Source: Pseudoscleropodium purum (taxonomy: Eukaryota; Streptophyta; Bryopsida; Hypnales; Brachytheciaceae). From it: a stretch of DNA of 64,000 nt. This document shows positions 48,226 through 59,853 of this stretch, piece after piece. How positions within the stretch are numbered: the first letter of the stretch is position 1; every line of letters starts with the position of its first letter. The stretch covers positions 21,794,479 through 21,858,478 of the forward strand of contig OZ017800.1 of the NCBI GenBank assembly GCA_963969395.1, read 5' to 3'. The notes below the pieces were generated by a model. The model was not told the DNA's origin. It was given only the letters and a program-made list of their open reading frames with translations, and searched no databases. A program made the translations under genes and the position numbers.

Positions 48226-50225
48226 TCAAAGTTAATCTTATTGTTAAATTTGTACTTGTTTTACTTGCAATTTTCAATGCATATTTTATAAACTTGTTTT
48301 TTTTTAGGAATTTTAGCCTATGCAATTTTATGTTGGATGAGTGTAAATGAGTTCATAAGCTCATAGTTGATTACCAAATTTTGCTATCAAATTGTAGGAT
48401 CAAATCATTTTGTAATTAGTATTGTTAGGACATTCACTGTTAATAGTAGTCTATAGCCATTCATTCAACAAATTCATTGCTTGGAAGTACAATAGGACCA
48501 CCATTCTCCACCATCCCAAACTCCATGGGGTATTTTTACTCTAACTAATAGAAAATCTCATATACAAGGTGTGAACATGTATCACTTTGTCTAAAATATA
48601 ATTTTTTAATCCAATGCCTAAATCAAAAGTTATGTTACCTAAAACTTTTTGGGCAAAGCGAGCAACTTTAGCCAATATAGATAAAATTCTTCTTCTACCT
48701 CATATTCCTACTCTGAAATTTTGTTGTTATTTAACTATCAAAATATAGGTGCAATTGTAAGAAAATCTCATATGGAGTGCAAAAATTTTCTTCTACAAGG
48801 AATTAAAGTTTGCTAACTTTGTTGAATAGGGTTATAAATTTTTTTCAACTTCAAACATTGAAGTCTTTCGATCCACATAGTCAAAGTTCTTAAAAAAAAT
48901 TCCACTCATTTCCATAGTAGTCTATTATAGGTTTTTGTAGTGGAATTTAAGAAAAAATTCCCATTGCCCAGAAAGTAGTAGTTTTTGACAATTTATGCCA
49001 AAATGTGCCCCAATCTTCTAGGGGTTAAACATGATAAGAACCTACCTATTTAAAACAAATCATAGATTCAAATTTAGGCAAAATCCAATCCAATCAATGT
49101 TTGCATTAGCATTGATTACATCAAGCAATGGAAAAAGAAAACAATTGTTCAATTTGTACAACTACAATACGTAATTTTTAAAGTTGGCAAAAAATAATCA
49201 TAATAAAAAATGCCAAACTTTGGGATTTATTTTTCAATTAATAAAATTTTTTATGAAGAAAACAAGGATTTCAAAGAAAATATGATTTTATATTCTTATT
49301 TTTAGCATTTGCCAAATTTGATTTTCTAACTTTAATTAATATTTATCTTTAAATCCCAATCTTAATAGCTAGGTATGGTACTAGAATTTTCAATTTCAAC
49401 GAGACATATTTCAAATGGTTAAATCTAAATGATCTTGTAACTTTTTTAATTTGGTTATTATTTTTTGATTGTTATAAGTCCTAAAGTTGTTACCATGACT
49501 CATATTTTGTTTAATATTTATGCAATAAAAATAGCCTTTAGTATAGAAAAATCACAAGTAAGCATGTTAATTTGAAGATACTTTATACTTTGAGGAACAC
49601 AAAGATGACCTTTAGGGCTTAGAATGACCTTCCTAGAAACCTCAAGGTAGAATTAATGCACAAAGATAGCCAAAACCTAAGAGATAGAAGGTCTTAATCA
49701 AAGTAGTAAAATATCCAACCAAAAACAACCTTATATATGTAAATATGTTGAAAAGGAACCTTCAAAATGTGGTCCCAAATTAAAAAAAAATTCAGTGATT
49801 TGTTGTCAAATTGTACCATAATAATTGACCTTCTACCAAGCTTTTAGAATATCAATAGTAAAATTTTGGATGAAATTGCCAAGAGAATGGATGAAAACAA
49901 AATTATGGATATGTGATGTATGCTAATGTGGTATTTTCTATCCAATATGGGGATGACTGTTGAAATTTCAAGCACCACTATAACATTTAATATTGCGAGT
50001 TTGATACTTCATAAAAAATGAAAAAAAACAACCTAGTCCCAAATGACCATACATCATCTCCAAGACTAGCATATCTTGTCTAGATTTTAGGTTAAATAGT
50101 CTCCAAGATTTACTAGCTATGTTGAGGAAATGAGAAAATCCAACCTCAAGAACAAAAAAAAATGGACATATCACCAACAAAATGGATTGGGGCTGCTCTT
50201 AGGGTCCAAGGGATTAGGTCAAAAG
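48226..50225. other. AT-rich noncoding with F4 repeat copy
   Basis: No gene is visible. About 49,850-50,035 is a copy of the short dispersed repeat also at 18,435-18,610. Confidence 0.45.
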
Positions 50226-50507
50226 TTTGAATGAGACGGGGAGGGTTTTTCCGTCGGTCCTGGAACCTCCGCCAACGGTAACCGTGTCGGAGAAGTGTGC
50301 CAGTGGAACCCTGGCCGCCTCGCTCACCTCGCCGCCATTGCCACTACCGAGGCCAGCCCCTCAATTGCCTACTTATAATGCCCCCATCGCAGCCCTCCCA
50401 TCCCCTCAGCGAACCCTAGCTTGCTCGCTTCTCTGTCGTCCGAGCTCAGATCTTTGTCCATTTTCTGAGATTGCGTGAGATCTGCTGCAGCCGCGTGTTT
50501 TGTAACA
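50226..50507 (+). promoter_or_regulatory. GC-rich 5' leader of the RRM gene
   Basis: GC content rises sharply from about 50,226, and pyrimidine-rich stretches (CCTCGCTCACCTCGCC, TCGCTTCTCTGTCG) precede the ATG. This looks like promoter and 5' UTR. A minus-strand frame through here is antisense to the gene. Confidence 0.45.
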
Positions 50508-51857
50508 ATGGAGGGTCACGAGAGGCAAGACAGCGTCGTGGAGGAGCGAGAGGTGCCGGGGCACGGAGAGAGGAAGCGTCGGGACAGGGACAGGGACGAG
50601 TCGGAGCGGCCGCGGAGGGACAATGGTGACAGGGAGTGGAGGCGCGAGAGAGATAGGGAGACTCGACGAGGGCATCAACATCGTGGAGGGAGCCGGAATC
50701 GGGAGTCGAGGGAGCGTGGAAACAACCCGAGCTCCAGTTATGACAGCCTGGCCAGCGCGGACCGGAAGAAGAAGCGGATCGAGGAGAAGGCGAAGCAGGC
50801 CAGCACGATCTTTGTTGGGGACTTGGATCCCGACACCACGGCGGAGCAGCTCACGGGCTTGTTCTGCAAGTTCGGAAGTGTTGTGAGCTCGAAAATCAAA
50901 GAGAATCACTGCTACGGGTTCGTGACTTTCGAAAAGAGGGAGGCTGCTGAGGCGGCCATTGCTACAGGGCAAAATCCCGATGGCATTGAGTTGATCAACG
51001 GCAAGCAGGTGAGAATTTTGCTTTTTCAATGGGAGCTTTAGGTGCATTTTGATTGAGGGTTTAGGGTTCAAGGTTTCGATATGACAATTGATTTCAGAAA
51101 ATTCTTTGACGGGCTTGTTGAAAATTGGATACTTTTGTTTCAAGCTCATCTTTGGGAACATGTCGCGTTATGGGTATAGATTCTAGGAGGCCTCTTTTTA
51201 ATCCCAGCCTTGCATATTAATGCTTGTCTGATTCATGGGAGGCTTACAATTAATTGGAAGTTTCGCTGACAGCACCTCTCTTTACTGGGTGTCATCTGAT
51301 AGTAACTTTACAGATATGTAGCTGATTTGACCGGCTTCTTTCTTCTATAATTCCTATTAATTCGTAGTAAGTGGCCTTCTTAATCCCAGCCTTGCACAAC
51401 AATGCTAGTCTGATTCATGGGAGGCCAACAGTGACATGGAAGTTTCGCTGACAGCATCTCTTTTACTGGGTGTCATCTGATAGTAACTTCTCAGACATCG
51501 CTCTTTAATTTCTTAGCTTCGTTTTGTCTTCCTTCCCGTCACAATGATTGTTACTCTTTTCTGTTCGAGGCTTGAATAGTTTCATCGTCTGTGCAGGTTT
51601 ATGTTTCATGGGCACTTGGTTCTCTCCCAGAATGGAAGAAGGGAATTGGAGGCTTTGTTGTATCTCCTGGGAAGGACTTGTTACATGGGCACAGGTCACG
51701 CAAAGGTGTAGTGAAGCCGTCTGTGTTGGCTGCTGCCACAGCTGCAGCAGCCGCCAAGGCCAATGCAGTGCTCGCATCTACGGACAAGACCTCTGCAATG
51801 GAAGCCATGAACGATTACCGAGGAAGAGCAATCGTAGCTTATGACGATCTCTTGTGA
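50508..51857 (+). CDS. RNA-binding protein with one RRM and an RD/RE-rich N-terminus
   Basis: The protein should bind RNA in the nucleus, most likely in pre-mRNA processing. Two exons, 50508-51008 and 51597-51857, join in phase 0 across a GT-AG intron and give 253 residues. Residues 1-95 are dense in Arg, Asp and Glu (ERKRRDRDRD, REWRRERDRE), like SR-related splicing factors. The RRM spans about 99-173, with RNP2 IFVGDL (101-106) and RNP1 CYGFVTF (135-141); the intron falls just before its last strand (VYVSWA). The C-terminal part has an Ala-rich helix (AAATAAAAAKANA) and ends AIVAYDDLL. The ATG at 50,508 is the first in frame. A specific orthologue is not recognised. No defect is visible; the intron contains a 182-bp tandem duplication. 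Confidence 0.9.
51187..51502. repeat. 182-bp tandem duplication inside the RRM intron
   Basis: Blocks AATCCCAGCCTTGCA, GTCTGATTCATGGGAGGC, GGAAGTTTCGCTGACAGCA and TGGGTGTCATCTGATAGTAA occur twice at a 182-bp offset (AATCCCAGCC at 51200 and 51382). The duplication leaves both splice sites untouched. Confidence 0.85.
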
Positions 51858-54800
51858 ACTATCCATTCGTCACCCATAGATGATCTTGAGCTCTGGTCGT
51901 AATTGTTTGGACATTCATATATCAACGCCCAGGATATGTCCTGGCTCCTATGTAGTAAGCTGTACTTTATCGACTGATGTATCCACTAACGAAACTGTGG
52001 AACATTGTACAAGTAGCTGGGAACTGTCCATGTGTACATCTTCATTCGAACCTTTATTCAATATAGAAATCATGGTAATCAGGAGAATGTAGAGGCAATC
52101 AAAGCTGGAGAATGGGTATGTTACATAGATTTAGAAGGAGATTAGTTCAATTGTATTTGAACTTTTCTGACCTCCGACCATGGTTGTTTGAAGAGAAACA
52201 TGTAGATGATTCGTCATCTGCAATTGTAGTGAGGCGGATGATATAGCAATATGAAAGTTGGAACTATCTCGGAACGTCAGCGACAATTTTATGTGAGTTA
52301 CGGTGTCATGGGCATAGAGTGCTTCCTCGGCAGAGTTCTTGTTGCGGTCAATGAAAGCTGCAACTGACCACAACCTGTCTGGAAGATTGGTACCGGAGGC
52401 TCAGCATCTGGTTATGATAAGAATCCTGCACGCAGTCGAGCTTGGTATGTCAGTAAATACAAAGATTTCTTCGACATAAAATTTAATTGTCGAAGCTTTT
52501 TGATTTGTTCATCCTGCGATGAACCCTACAACCCTTGAACTGTTAAATGATTTTGTTTCGCAGTGTGCAAGCCATACTCGAACCTTCTCGGAATCACTGC
52601 TAACTTAGCTTATGTGAATTAGTGGCACCTGTTTCAAGAAAATTCGTCGACTTGAATTCTGAAAGGCGCAGTAACTTAATTATCAGAGATTAGAAGATGG
52701 AAGAAAGAAATTGTCAAAGAAGTATATAACCCTAGTCGCTGTACAAAATTGATGTAATACTTACAAAATTCTTTTAACTATGCAGGCCAGGGTAGGGTTT
52801 GAAACCAGTGAATGGAATGTGGCAAATGTATACAAATAGAAAGATCCATGTGTTTCACTTACAGAATACATAAAGTTTGAAAAAGAAACTTTCATTTTCC
52901 AAATATGACTGATATATAGCACGAGCTCCCTCTGCCCATTGCGTATGATACATGTGACATTTCAAATCGACATATGTAACCCTACATGGTAGGAGGTTAT
53001 AAAATGGAGCAGATATTAAGAAGTGCACATAGAGTCATGCTTAAAATGAGCATGTGGTTGCTTAAATGGAGTGTGTTTTTTCATTTACAGATGCGTGACT
53101 CCAAATGCTCACTTTTATGATACACAACAGTGACTTTAAAGGACTGTTATGTACACTTCAAGAATTAGGAATGTACATTTTTAGTGTGCATTGAAGATAT
53201 GAAATAAAAATAGATTGCACCTACAATAACTAAGGTAGGAGGCAAACACTTACCTTGCTCCATTTAAGATACTCTATGCATGCATTTTGGAGCTCTGCTG
53301 GTCTGTTTTGGGATTCCTCTGGTCTTCTCAGAGCTTCATGCCAATTCATCCTTCCTGAGGTCTATGACCAAAAGTAGCCACCTATGCACTGTTCGCTTTG
53401 AAAAATCATAACTAATTCATTTTAAATCGAAAAATTACAATTTCAGTTGCTTTTCATTTCTATTCCACTTGTCTATCTATCAAAAAAAAAAAAAAAAAAA
53501 ATCCTTGGTCAGATCCTATGCTTTGCAGGTCTGATTTTCTCCTTAAATGCTCCATTTCAGGACCTCCTACCATACAGATACATAAAAACTCGTTGTCTTT
53601 AGAGAAGGCCATTGTGAGTAAAGTGTATATTTGTGATGACAATGAGTTAATGTCCAATGGACAATCAAATAGACAAGTAAGGTCAGCCATCCTATCTATC
53701 CTATCATTCCATCTGTCTAAAGTAGCAGTCCATCCTATCTATATTGTCAATTCAGTTGTTTGGTACTTAAATTTAAGCTTATGAATAGAAGCTTATAGCC
53801 CATTTCCAACTACTTCAAACATTTAGCATAGTTACTGGTTGGGTTTGGTGAGGGAAATTTTTTTCCAGTGTAGGGAAATAGATTTAAGAAGGATTTGAAA
53901 TTTTTTTACAATTTTTCCTTCAAAAACAAAATTATCTTGAATTTTGGACATGAAGATTCTGTAAAAAATATTCTTGTTGTGTAGGTCATTCTAATTCTAA
54001 TCTTAGGTTGGTTACAATAACAATGAGTGAGTGATAATTGTGACTTTCAATGTACACTTCTTGGACATTTCTAGAGCTCTGCAGCTCCTAAGGTAAACCA
54101 ACCTATTACTATGCTAATAAGCAATCTAACTATATTGAAGCCAACTCTAATAGGGGGTACGTATTTTTCAAAGGTGTGCATGTTTCACGAATCAAACCCA
54201 AGTGGAATTATAATTTTTGATTAAAACTGTAATTTCTGTAAATTTTTTAAGTTGGTTACCTTGGAATTATAAAACCACCATGGAATAGAGTCATAAATAT
54301 CACATTAATATCCCATTACCACCATAAAGTGTATCTATTAGCATTTGAATATTTACTAATCAAAGATTGACATGTTATCCAAATTAAAGTTAATGTTCTA
54401 ATTTTGTATATAAAGTAAGTGGAATTAGAGAAGTTATGTAGTAGTAATGGGGCCAAAAATTAGGTGGTTGAAATAGAAAGATGGTGGCAATAGGTTGGTG
54501 TACCTTAATGGTCATACAACAGGTAAGTTGTAATATAAACCAGATCTAATTGGGAATACAACAACCTACCTACTAGAAATGGGGGGGGTGATCAAATAGG
54601 GGTCACTTACCTTAGGAGAGGGTTCAAAAACCTCTAGGGCAATAAGAACACCCCTATAGAAGTGCCCCAAACAATGTACATTGATGTCAAAATGCAAGTG
54701 AATTTATGTGGTGAGAAAATGCTATCCCATATGTGCGTGTAGGCTATTGAGTAGTTGACATGGGTCACTATCATATGTGATTTTTGCTAAATAATAAAGT

Positions 54801-57600
54801 CTTGAATTTGGTGAAGTCTACAAAATGACTTTATTACAATTTGGTGAGGTCTACAAAACTTTGAAAACACATTTGAGGTTGAACCTCCATGTACTAAAAT
54901 AATTGTCAATCACTTATAAATTCTTGTATTGTTATAAAATTTAACCACACAAACTACACTAGTATGTGCAACTTTAAAGAAAATTTTAAATTTTAAATGA
55001 ATAGGATTTTGAATTGCTCCTAAACATTCAAAACAACTTGGATTAACATGAAAATTTTACCACAATAACTTGATTGCAAGGAGAACATAAATTTTATTGA
55101 AAACAAACATTGGATGAAGGAGATACAAGCCCCCAAAGTTGCAGCCATTAAATGCAATTTGATGGACTCAAATTAAACCTATAAACTTCAATTGGTGTAC
55201 AAAAAATTATTATATCAAAGACTGATTTGAAAATTTTACCACACAAACTAGAAAAAAGAGCGCAAATTTTCCAACAAGTTTTGTTGAATTTAGACATTGC
55301 AAACAAAAATTATAGCATTTTGAATTGAACTTGAAACTATATGAGGATACTTTGGATCCCTTGGAGCATTTAGGGGTTGCAATAAATTTTGATTTACTAT
55401 GTGAATTGAATTGAATAGAAATATATAGTGGATCATTTTTTAACTGCCTAGATCCATTCAAAGGCGTGATTGGGATAAATCTTAAACTCATTGACTTTAT
55501 TCAAAGGCATGCTTTGATTCATCAAAGTGCCTTTCACTCAAAGGTGCCTAGATCCCTATTAATGCTCATATCTTATTCATTCTAGGTTAGAAAATTAAAC
55601 TTACAATTTCCACTATTTTATTCCTCATTTTTCTTTCTTCCACAAAAATGTAAAAAGTCTTTGGATCCACCCAGTTTTGCACAAGGGGCTTTCTTCCTTG
55701 GGATGCATGCTTTCTAAGCTTGGTACCCTTAGCGCATTGAACATTCAATTGGAAGGCCTTCCTTTAGTAGGAGGGCATTCCTAAATTATTTTCAATTCTA
55801 ATTGTAAGTAGATTAAAATAAAGTTGGAAATTCTAAAGTCTAATCAAATGAAGTTATAATGCTTTAAACTATAGTGGATAAATCCCCGCCAATGTATCCT
55901 TGATTCTTTGTGGATGGAAGACATAAATTACATTGATTTGTCTAAACAGTGAATGTGATCCTAATTTATCAATCATGACATTTTATATTAGTGAAAGTTG
56001 AAAGATAATCACATTATACCAATTTTCACCACAACAAAAAATTTGTGGTGACTAGATTTTTAGGTGATGCTAATCTCTTCTAGCACACTATAATACAAAT
56101 TGACATATCTATTTATATTCCTCATAAGATATACTTATAGAAGAAGATATAATATTACAAATAGTCTATAAATTATTTTAGATCCTTAATTTGTTTTCCA
56201 AAATCTTGAATAGCCTTCAAGATATCTACAAAACCTTATAGTTCCTTCAAGACATTAATGAACAATTATAGAAGATCTCATGGAAACTTCACAAGTCTTA
56301 GAAAATACTTTTTAAAAGTATTGTATGATTTTCAAGTATTATTTTAACTAAAAGGAAAGGCTATAAGGAATTTCTCAATCTCACCAAATTAAATTCAAGA
56401 CATGATACAAAATAAGTATAATTTGATAATTAGTGTTCAAGATCCATCTCTTGTATCCATTCTAATTATCAATTAAATCCCTTCTTATTTTTTTAGAAGA
56501 ATTCTCATGTACTTTTTCTTTTGTTCTTTACTTCTTGTGTCTCCAAGGCTTCTGAAAAATTCAAAACAAAGTCATATTTTGTCAAGCAATATATATATAT
56601 TATTCCAAATTCTAATTTTTCATATATTTTTTTAAACACAAATAAGAATTTGATTGTTTCTACTAAAAGATTAGCTTAGAATATATATATATAAATCATG
56701 CCACTAGTATGGCTATGTAATTTTTACACTTTGACAATATAAACTATAACATAGTGTTAATAATTAGATATTCCTTACTCAAATTGAACTATCCAAAGGA
56801 CAAGTTGCTATAAAGGGATTATACAAGAATTGAATAATTTTATACGATACATTCGTAACTCCTAATTGCTCAAGTGACCATTTTTAGTTGTTGCTTAGAT
56901 TCGGCCAACAAATTTAGGCTCAAAAGATTCTTTTTTTATTTAAAAAAAATAAAAAATAATCTTTCAATATTGAAATTCAAAATAGATTGCTATGATCAAA
57001 TAAAAATTAGAAGAGAAATAATACAAAGTATTTAGAATTTTCCTAGTATTGAAAAATTTACTATTTGAAAAAAGTGTTGGTCTTCTAGTTACCAGATCTT
57101 ATGCATATTTTTACAAATCAATAGAAACTACAATTTTGACCAATTAAAAAAAATTCAAATACTAAAGAAAAAAATTGTATTTTTGATGAATTTTTGAAGT
57201 TATATCTTCAAATTTTATATAAAGAGAATCTAAAAATAATTTTATAATTTTAATTGTATAGATACTTTCTAATTTTTGTCCTTCACATTATCTTTATTGA
57301 TGCAAACTTCAAAAAAGTTATTGAACTTATATTTTATAGCACATTTTAGTTTTGTTTAAGCCGCTTGGGCTTTTAGGGATTAAGTTTAATTATTGAACAA
57401 CCTATAAATTCAAATGGATTATCCAACAAAATGTATTGAAAAGTTAGTTAGATTATTAGCTAAAAAAATATTGGAATGGTCCTACATATTGGATGGCATC
57501 CATACACACAAGATTACTAAGCCAAATTTGCAATTAAGTAATTTATGTAATGCAAAAATTAGAATATAAGACTATATTGGTCCTATGTTTTGATGTTGAA
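51858..57600. other. Long noncoding stretch after the RRM gene
   Basis: No supported gene is seen in 5.7 kb. The first few hundred bases should include the RRM 3' UTR. About 53,230-53,440 has a GAAAAATCATAACTAATTCA-like block that recalls the R1 repeat family. A 20-base poly-A tract lies at 53482-53501. The remainder is AT-rich and featureless to my reading. Confidence 0.45.
53482..53501. repeat. Poly-A tract (20 A)
   Basis: Twenty uninterrupted A residues follow CTATCTATC. It could be the tail of an old retroposon on the plus strand, but no SINE or LINE body was recognised upstream. Confidence 0.9.
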
Positions 57601-57605
57601 CAATC
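57601..57605. repeat. Target-site duplication CAATC, left
   Basis: CAATC directly precedes the TG start of the 3,270-bp insertion and is repeated exactly at 60876-60880 after its CA end. Five-base duplications are typical of LTR-retroelement integration. Confidence 0.85.
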
Positions 57606-57861
57606 TGTCGCAGCTTAAAATTTCGATTTTCTTAGTATACACCAAAATAGGAACGGAAACTAGTCATTAGGGAACCGGATCCGATTAGGTGGGGAAGGAA
57701 AACTCAAAATTAGCGAGGAACGAGAAATAGTGGGCCTCTTGGATCTAATCCGGTCGGGAGTAACTAACGACGGAAATGGAATGCAACACGGATTAGGTCT
57801 AGGACCGGAGTGTGATGGTAAACCGGATTCATGATGACCAAACCGGAAAGGGTCCAGAGAC

Positions 57862-57868
57862 TATATAA
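57862..57868 (+). promoter_or_regulatory. TATA box 1, upstream of the LTR ORF
   Basis: TATATAA in CTATATAAGGAGG lies 167 bp upstream of the ORF start codon, a good distance for a short 5' leader. It would drive the ORF from inside the element. Confidence 0.55.
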
Positions 57869-58034
57869 GGAGGAGCTTTCACTGTTGCACCCCCTTTTTA
57901 GAAACTCGACCTTGAGAGCGCGCGGTTGAGTTTTGCGTTTGTGTTCTGCTTGTTTCGATTCCGGTTGAGATCGGAGAGAGAACGTGAGCAACGGAACATG
58001 CGGCTAGGAGAGAGTGAGATAGATTGGAGTGGGA

Positions 58035-59693
58035 ATGCCGCCGCTACGTAGGTCGAGACCAGCGAGTCCCTCTGGAGGCGAGGTGAAACTCCGGAAAGTC
58101 ATTCCGGTTATTCCCTCCACAGAGCCGGAAAAGTCTCAACTCATGGAGGATCTCACCTCTATGGGTTGCCTAGGGTTTGCAGAGAAACCCTGGGATTTTA
58201 GGGAGGAGAGAATGGTCAAGGAGCTCTTCGGAAAGCTGTCCAACCAGTTTGACAACACCGTGAGAGGAACTCCCGTCCGCTGGAACGAGGGAATGTGGAG
58301 AGCGGTTTCCGGTTTCCGGGCAGGAAGTTTAGAGATGGCGAACCGGAAGGATGAGTTTGTCCGAGGGAAGTTCCAGGGGGCTGTCAACCCGAAGGACGGA
58401 TACGCGGTCGAGGATTGCGTGGATGACCGACACCGTCGGCTCCTGCAATTCTTGGTTCCGGTCCTTCACCCGGAAAAGCCGACCAGGGTGACGATCACCC
58501 TCGGCAACACCATTTTCGGTGCCCTCAGTGGTACCCGGAAAGTGGATTGGGCACGGATCATTTCCAATCTCGTGACCCAGCTCGTTAGTAGAGTTGGGAA
58601 GAAGAGGGCCAGTCCAGTGTGCCCTTACCTCTTCCACCTCTATCGTGAACACCAAGTCCTCACTGACGTGGAGGAGAAGGTGTGGAGGACTCAAGAAGTC
58701 CTCCTGAAGTATGGGGAGTCGGAAATGGATGACGAGGCCGAATCCGATTCCGGGTCAGAATGGGAGTCGAGTGAGGAAGAAGAGGAGCCGATGCCGCCCA
58801 TCAAGCGACAGAAGTTGACGCCTCCACACAAGCGCGGGACGCCTCCCGGTCAAGACAAATCGGCCCCGGAAGAGAAACCGGAAGCAGAGAAGACCGTTTC
58901 CGGGGGAAACCCGGAAATGCAAGATCCGTTCAACGGTCTTATCAACGTCCTCTGCAACATCAGGGCGGATTGGGAGGTCAAGCACAGGACGCTTGCGGCG
59001 ATCGGAAAGTTGGTAGGTGCGCCACCGGACAGTAAGTTGGCGGAAAAGGTGGCGGAGTGCATCACCAATCCGGAAGAGACCCGGAAACAGGAAGCAGAGA
59101 TCCGTCGGTTGCAGGAGGAGGTGGATAACCTGAAGGCAACTCTCTTTGCCTATCGGGAAGACGTGACGGCCACCCGGGAGATGGTAGAGGAAACTCGGAA
59201 GATAGCCGAGCGAATCAAGGCGACCCTGGGAGAGACCGGAACGGCCGCCGCCAAAGCGAAGCTCTTCGACGAGAAGATCCACGAAGAGAAGAAACTATCC
59301 GGTTCCCGGATGGTCCGGATTCTCGCCGACTTCGCTGAGCAGGTGGAGACGGTAATGGTGGAGGGGCGGAAGGCTGCGGACCGGATTGAGGAAAGCAGCC
59401 GGAAGCTGACTGGAGCGACGTCCTCCAAGGGCATACATCTTTCGGACATCTCGCTACCGGATATCTTTCCGGACGCGACCATTCCGAAGGATAGGAAGGA
59501 TTGGACTCCCGAATCCAAGAAGTCTACATGGGCTGAGACTCCGGGCACGAGACCGGATGTTACAATCGACCTGGAGTCTTCACCCGGATCTAACCCTGCG
59601 GAGGGGGAGCGGATCCGGAACTTGAGTGAAGTCTTCGAGGAGCTGGTTCCGGAGATCGGAAGCCCGACAATAGGATCTAGGGTTGTAGAGTAG
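58035..59693 (+). CDS. Intact 552-aa ORF inside the probable solo LTR
   Basis: The frame runs from the ATG at 58,035 to a TAG at 59,691 without interruption. Visible order: a basic N-terminus (PPLRRSRPASPSGG), a globular Trp-containing region (about 40-220), including VTITLGNTIFGALSG and a following DWARIISNLVTQLV stretch, an acidic run (about 232-252, ESSEEEEEP), a basic NLS-like KRQKLTPPHKRG, then a long charged coiled coil (about 347-450) and an acidic tail. No zinc knuckle, protease, RT or integrase motif is seen. The 150-220 part loosely recalls the plant 'putative transposon protein' domain found in retroelement ORFs; that is a weak analogy. Gag-like or DNA-binding accessory roles are possible. 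The function is unknown. Confidence 0.75.
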   Translation: MPPLRRSRPASPSGGEVKLRKVIPVIPSTEPEKSQLMEDLTSMGCLGFAEKPWDFREERMVKELFGKLSNQFDNTVRGTPVRWNEGMWRAVSGFRAGSLEMANRKDEFVRGKFQGAVNPKDGYAVEDCVDDRHRRLLQFLVPVLHPEKPTRVTITLGNTIFGALSGTRKVDWARIISNLVTQLVSRVGKKRASPVCPYLFHLYREHQVLTDVEEKVWRTQEVLLKYGESEMDDEAESDSGSEWESSEEEEEPMPPIKRQKLTPPHKRGTPPGQDKSAPEEKPEAEKTVSGGNPEMQDPFNGLINVLCNIRADWEVKHRTLAAIGKLVGAPPDSKLAEKVAECITNPEETRKQEAEIRRLQEEVDNLKATLFAYREDVTATREMVEETRKIAERIKATLGETGTAAAKAKLFDEKIHEEKKLSGSRMVRILADFAEQVETVMVEGRKAADRIEESSRKLTGATSSKGIHLSDISLPDIFPDATIPKDRKDWTPESKKSTWAETPGTRPDVTIDLESSPGSNPAEGERIRNLSEVFEELVPEIGSPTIGSRVVE

Positions 59694-59844
59694 ATAGGAT
59701 TTTGATTCCAGTTAGGAGTAGAAGCGGATCCGGATCCGGATCTAGCTCAACAGTATTAGATTAGACCGGAAGTTAGATTAGGATGGCGGCGGACCCCCAC
59801 GGGTTTTCCGCTCCTTTTTGTGCTTTTAGGGTTTTTACCCTTTG

Positions 59845-59853
59845 TATATAAAT
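59845..59853 (+). promoter_or_regulatory. TATA box 2, putative LTR U3/R promoter
   Basis: TATATAAAT follows the ORF by 150 bp and precedes a pyrimidine-rich leader (TTCTTGTACCTTTCTATTCTCC near 59,895). It fits the TATA box of a normal LTR promoter, with R and U5 downstream to 60,875. Confidence 0.5.

Noticed and set aside
50406..51161. Minus-strand 251-codon frame opposite the RRM gene
   Set aside because: It is Pro/Leu/Ser-rich, mirrors the Arg/Glu-rich sense strand, and crosses the splice donor; a shadow.
58755..59548. Minus-strand frames of 132-175 codons within the LTR ORF
   Set aside because: These are antisense shadows of the 552-codon frame in GC-rich DNA.
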